Source: Siphlonurus alternatus (taxonomy: Eukaryota > Arthropoda > Insecta > Ephemeroptera > Siphlonuridae). Taken from it: a stretch of DNA of 64,000 bases. The stretch covers positions 5,154,142 to 5,218,141 of the forward strand of contig OX463778.1 of NCBI GenBank assembly GCA_949825025.1. Reading direction: 5' to 3'. The notes under the pieces are model-generated. The model was given only the letters and a program-made list of their open reading frames with translations. It did not search any database and was not told the DNA's origin. The translations under genes were made by a program, and so were the position numbers. Shown piece after piece: positions 61,080 through 64,000 of the stretch; within the stretch, counting starts at the first letter, position 1; the number at the start of each line of letters is the position of its first letter.

Positions 61080-61308
61080 TTCTAATGCGCTTTTTCCGTC
61101 ATCGGTACGTATCATACAAGTACAAATATAAGCGTTCGAAAGCAAAAGTGTGAACTCGGCCGGGAATTGAACCCGGGACCTAGAGCATCCGTCTGAATTA
61201 CGGAAAGGTCCCGGGTTCAATTCCCGGCTGAGTTCACACTTTTGCTTTCGAACGCTTATACTTGTACTTGTATGATACGTACCGATGACGGGAAAAGCAC
61301 ATTGGAAT
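61080..61308. repeat. Hairpin made of tRNA-like 3' halves
   Basis: The arms 61080-61180 and 61205-61308 are inverted almost perfectly. Each contains CCCGGGTTCAATTCCCGG, a T-arm with B box, and CCGTCATCGGTACGTATC further out. The 24-base centre is TAGAGCATCCGTCTGAATTA. It looks like a foldback element that captured a tRNA-like module. Confidence 0.8.
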
Positions 61309-61787
61309 GTTTTTGACATCAAGCATGTTACCTTCTCCTTAGTGAACATACCATATTATAAGAAGGAGCTTTAATTTATTTCAATTTTTACAATGATATA
61401 AATATTTTCAACCGAATAAATGATTATATTTTCACACTGCCGCTACAGACCGTTTCAATTCTTCCAATGATTTGACATTATCAGCGCTGACAGGCTAATT
61501 CTTTTATTCTATTTAGGTTTAATGAACAGCAGGAAAGACAAGATTTGTAAAATATTAAAAAGTAACATCTTATGCAGTAGCATTTTAAGTTTATGATAGT
61601 TGACATTTAACTTGCATGATTTTCTTGTTTGTTTTTTCTTCCAATTAAAAATATATTATATTTTTGCATTAAAAGCAACAGAAATTTGGATTCTTTGCCA
61701 GTGAATATAATTTTACTTTTTAAAATTATAATACTTATCATGCATAAATTATAATTTTGACTCGCATTACTGACTTTTAGTTATTAG

Positions 61788-61895
61788 TGTAGTAAAACCA
61801 TTTAATGGTCAGCGCTGTCACTTTGACATGGCAGTTAAGAAAGGAATGTACATGTCAAAGTGACAGCGCTGACCATATGATGGTTATACTATATT
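61788..61895. mobile_element. ~108-bp MITE
   Basis: TGGTCAGCGCTGTCACTTTG and its inverse are perfect over 25 bp. The outer parts (GTAGTAAAACCAT / ATGGTTATACTAT) are less so. Confidence 0.75.
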
Positions 61896-62237
61896 TAGTG
61901 TTTTGGTTATGTATAATGTAACACTTGCCAAATAAAAATTATCTGAATTTTAAAATTCTAACTGATATAATAGTTAAATTGACACATTTTGTTCTTGTAT
62001 TTCGTAAATGACCAAAATATGTGAATTGATCCAAAATACCTAACTAAAGTGCTATACTACATATAGGTTTAGCACTAGAGCTGCTCAGACAAAAATTTAT
62101 TTAATCTTGGACTCCTAGTGCAATCTTCTGTATTGCCAGGAATTACACATATCCTAATTGTTAGTGGATTGGGTCCCTGATGCAATGTAAGATGCAGTCG
62201 ATGAAACATTGTCCCTTCACGAGTATGCATTAATTAA

Positions 62238-62656
62238 AGGGGTACCAAAGTGAATACTTTTTTTACATATTCGTGCAGCTAAGAATTATTCTGATATCCC
62301 TGTGTCTCAATATTTTCGGACAATGCCTAGTTATTTTAAAATTAATTATTTAATTTGAAAAGTGAGTTCTATGGCCGTTGGTTGATTCAAGTCGGTGCGC
62401 GCCCGCAGCAGCCGCTGATTTGACGAGAATTTCCCGCGAATCATGGGAACCTCCTCCCGCCCCTTTCTTGTCGTATCACCAGCCGCTGCGGACGTGCATC
62501 GGCTTGAATCAATCAACGGCCATAGAACTCACTTTTCAAACTAAATAATTAATTGTAAAATAACTAGGCATTGTACGAAAATATTGAGCCACAGGGATGT
62601 TAGAATAATTCTTAGCTGCCCGAATATGTAAAAAAAGTATTCACTTTGGTACCCCT
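62238..62656. mobile_element. TTAA-flanked MITE, family D
   Basis: 419 bp, ends AGGGGTACCAAAGTGAATAC and the exact inverse, flanked by TTAA at 62234 and 62657. The arms pair for about 170 bp, including GGCCGTTGGTTGATTCAAG-type and GCAGCCGCTG-type segments. The GC-rich centre is non-coding. It ends about 70 bp upstream of the second lectin exon. Confidence 0.9.
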
Positions 62657-62728
62657 TTAACTGAGACACCATCCTCTTTTATTTCAATGAAGTTGTCACA
62701 TTCTGACCCACCGTCTTAATGTGCACAG

Positions 62729-62855
62729 AGGCTAAACTGGACTTCAGCCCAGCAGTTCTGTCGGTCACATGATCTGCAGCTGGCAATCGTCGAGACTGAG
62801 GAGGAGAACAACTTGATCGGGGAGTCCTTCAGGGGGAAGGTACCTGAATACTGGG
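62729..62855 (+). CDS. C-type lectin domain exon (second)
   Basis: Acceptor ATGTGCACAG, donor GTGAGT, 127 bp, phase 0 to 1. It encodes RLNWTSAQQFCRSHDLQLAI then VETEEENNLIGES: the W-x-x-A-x-x-x-C, L-A/x-I and E-x-E/N pattern of the first half of a C-type lectin domain. The WIGL/WND part must lie in further exons beyond the window. An NWT glycosylation site is present. Confidence 0.9.
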
Positions 62856-63601
62856 GTGAGTATAACATTGCAGAGGATGGATGTCTTAATGCGTAAATTA
62901 TTTTTCTTAAGTACAGAAATTTAAATACGCTGCTCATGTTCAAGAAAATGTTAATAGCAATAAACAGATTTTTATATTTTGTCATAGGCTGTCAGAGAAT
63001 TTTGATTTTTACATTAAAATATTAAACCATTTTTTAATATTAAAACAAATTTTAAAGTTAATTTTGAGGTTCTTCCGGTTGTTTGTGTGCTGTCGAAAAC
63101 AGCAGCGCATCATACGAAAATTACATATGTGTATGGAGAATATTGTAAGCAATAGATAAAAACTTTTATTGCACGATACAATTTTACCTAAGAAGAAAAT
63201 TTCTTCTGCTCACAAACAAACGTAGTTCAAGTTTTCTTGTAATGAAAAATTGTTTGCAATACATAGAAAAATTGTATCGTGTAATCGCGGCTATAAAAAA
63301 AATAAAACTAGTGTTCATGTTTGTGCTAATTGTTCCTGTGAAACTTCACTGAAGGTGAAGAAACTTTTAATTATTGTTTGAATAAATTTTCCATTCCTTT
63401 AACATTTTGAATATACGAATGTAAATTATTAGATTATTATTTAAAAACATATTTTCACTCTCTTTTATGAAAAAGTTTTTTTGCTTCAAATGTTGTCAAA
63501 TTTTATATTACTTCATAAATAAAAGCACACAATAGCACGATTTGAAGCACAATCTCTACTGTTATGCTCTACAAAACATGTATATAATAATTTATCGTAA
63601 A
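62856..63601. other. Intron after second lectin exon
   Basis: AT-rich. A small inverted pair GCACGATACAATTTT / AAAATTGTATCGTG lies at 63174 and 63270. Confidence 0.45.
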
Positions 63602-63756
63602 CAGGTGGGGGTTGGGGGAATCGCACTCACCCCCCCCCCTCCTGAAATTTCGGATTTAACATAGACAGTATAGACCTTTTTCTGACTTAATTTTTTTAAC
63701 CATAGGCGTTATGAAGTAGGCCCCCTCCCCGGACTATTTTTCTGGTTCCGCACCTG
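63602..63756. mobile_element. hAT-type MITE, decayed copy
   Basis: The ends CAGGTGGGGG and GGTTCCGCACCTG, with the family interior GGATTTAACATAGACAGTAT. The flanks ATCGTAAA and ATGATAAA agree at six of eight positions. Confidence 0.65.
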
Positions 63757-64000
63757 ATGATAAACCAGTTGGAATATATACGTGATGTTGAATATTAGAT
63801 AAAGACGCTGCACTCTGTAAAATTTGCAAAGAAACAGCTAAGAATGCTATTTTAAAAAGACAAAATGTTTTTTACATCATTGATTTTTTGCGTCTGTTTT
63901 GAAATATAACACATCACTTTTATAAAAAATTCAATATTTACTGGTCAAGAATATATTTTATTTTGTAGGGTTTCTATTTCTCTTAAAAATTGCATGCATA

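Overview
The window is AT-rich animal nuclear DNA: introns with GT-AG borders, dense non-coding DNA transposons, a 5S-rRNA-derived SINE family, a LINE and an LTR retrotransposon. The gene content (a gastrulation-defective/modular-protease-like chymotrypsin-fold protease and a C-type lectin domain) fits an arthropod. The species cannot be named from the sequence.

Layout. 1-34,000 is almost entirely repeats: a foldback element built on a 119-bp tandem unit (1-1,950), hAT-type MITEs ending in CAGGCGCGGATCC, copies of a 5S-derived SINE, a 1.7-kb hairpin carrying tRNA-like modules (7,021-8,717), a palindromic GC-rich MITE (11,442-11,806), a GGATCC minisatellite element (12,519-13,304), a decayed LINE reverse transcriptase/RNase H (about 18,050-20,668), and several families flanked by TTAA. 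34,859-38,308 holds seven exons of a secreted serine protease with intact His, Asp and Ser catalytic motifs. The last of these exons is followed by a 2,382-bp nearly identical tandem duplication (38,142-40,523 and 41,726-46,065). A 1.2-kb transposon lies exactly at the duplication junction, and a 1.96-kb TA-flanked insertion is present only in the second copy.

45,830-53,192 is a nest: a DNA element with about 210-bp inverted ends contains a 5S SINE, which is split by an LTR retrotransposon with a TTTG target-site duplication. 54,055-54,400 is a CpG-rich promoter-like patch with X-box, CRE and E2F matches. 54,840-57,030 is a GC-rich segment full of GGGCCC hairpins that I cannot classify. Two exons of a C-type lectin domain follow (57,385-57,449 and 62,729-62,855), separated by an intron containing a hAT element with a perfect 8-bp target-site duplication. 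The last protease exon and the first lectin exon have compatible phase, so a protease-lectin fusion gene with a 19-kb, repeat-filled intron is possible. A separate lectin gene is the alternative.

Nearly all short reading frames elsewhere are chance or repeat-derived. Most of the biology here is transposon nesting plus one interrupted immune or developmental protease-type gene.
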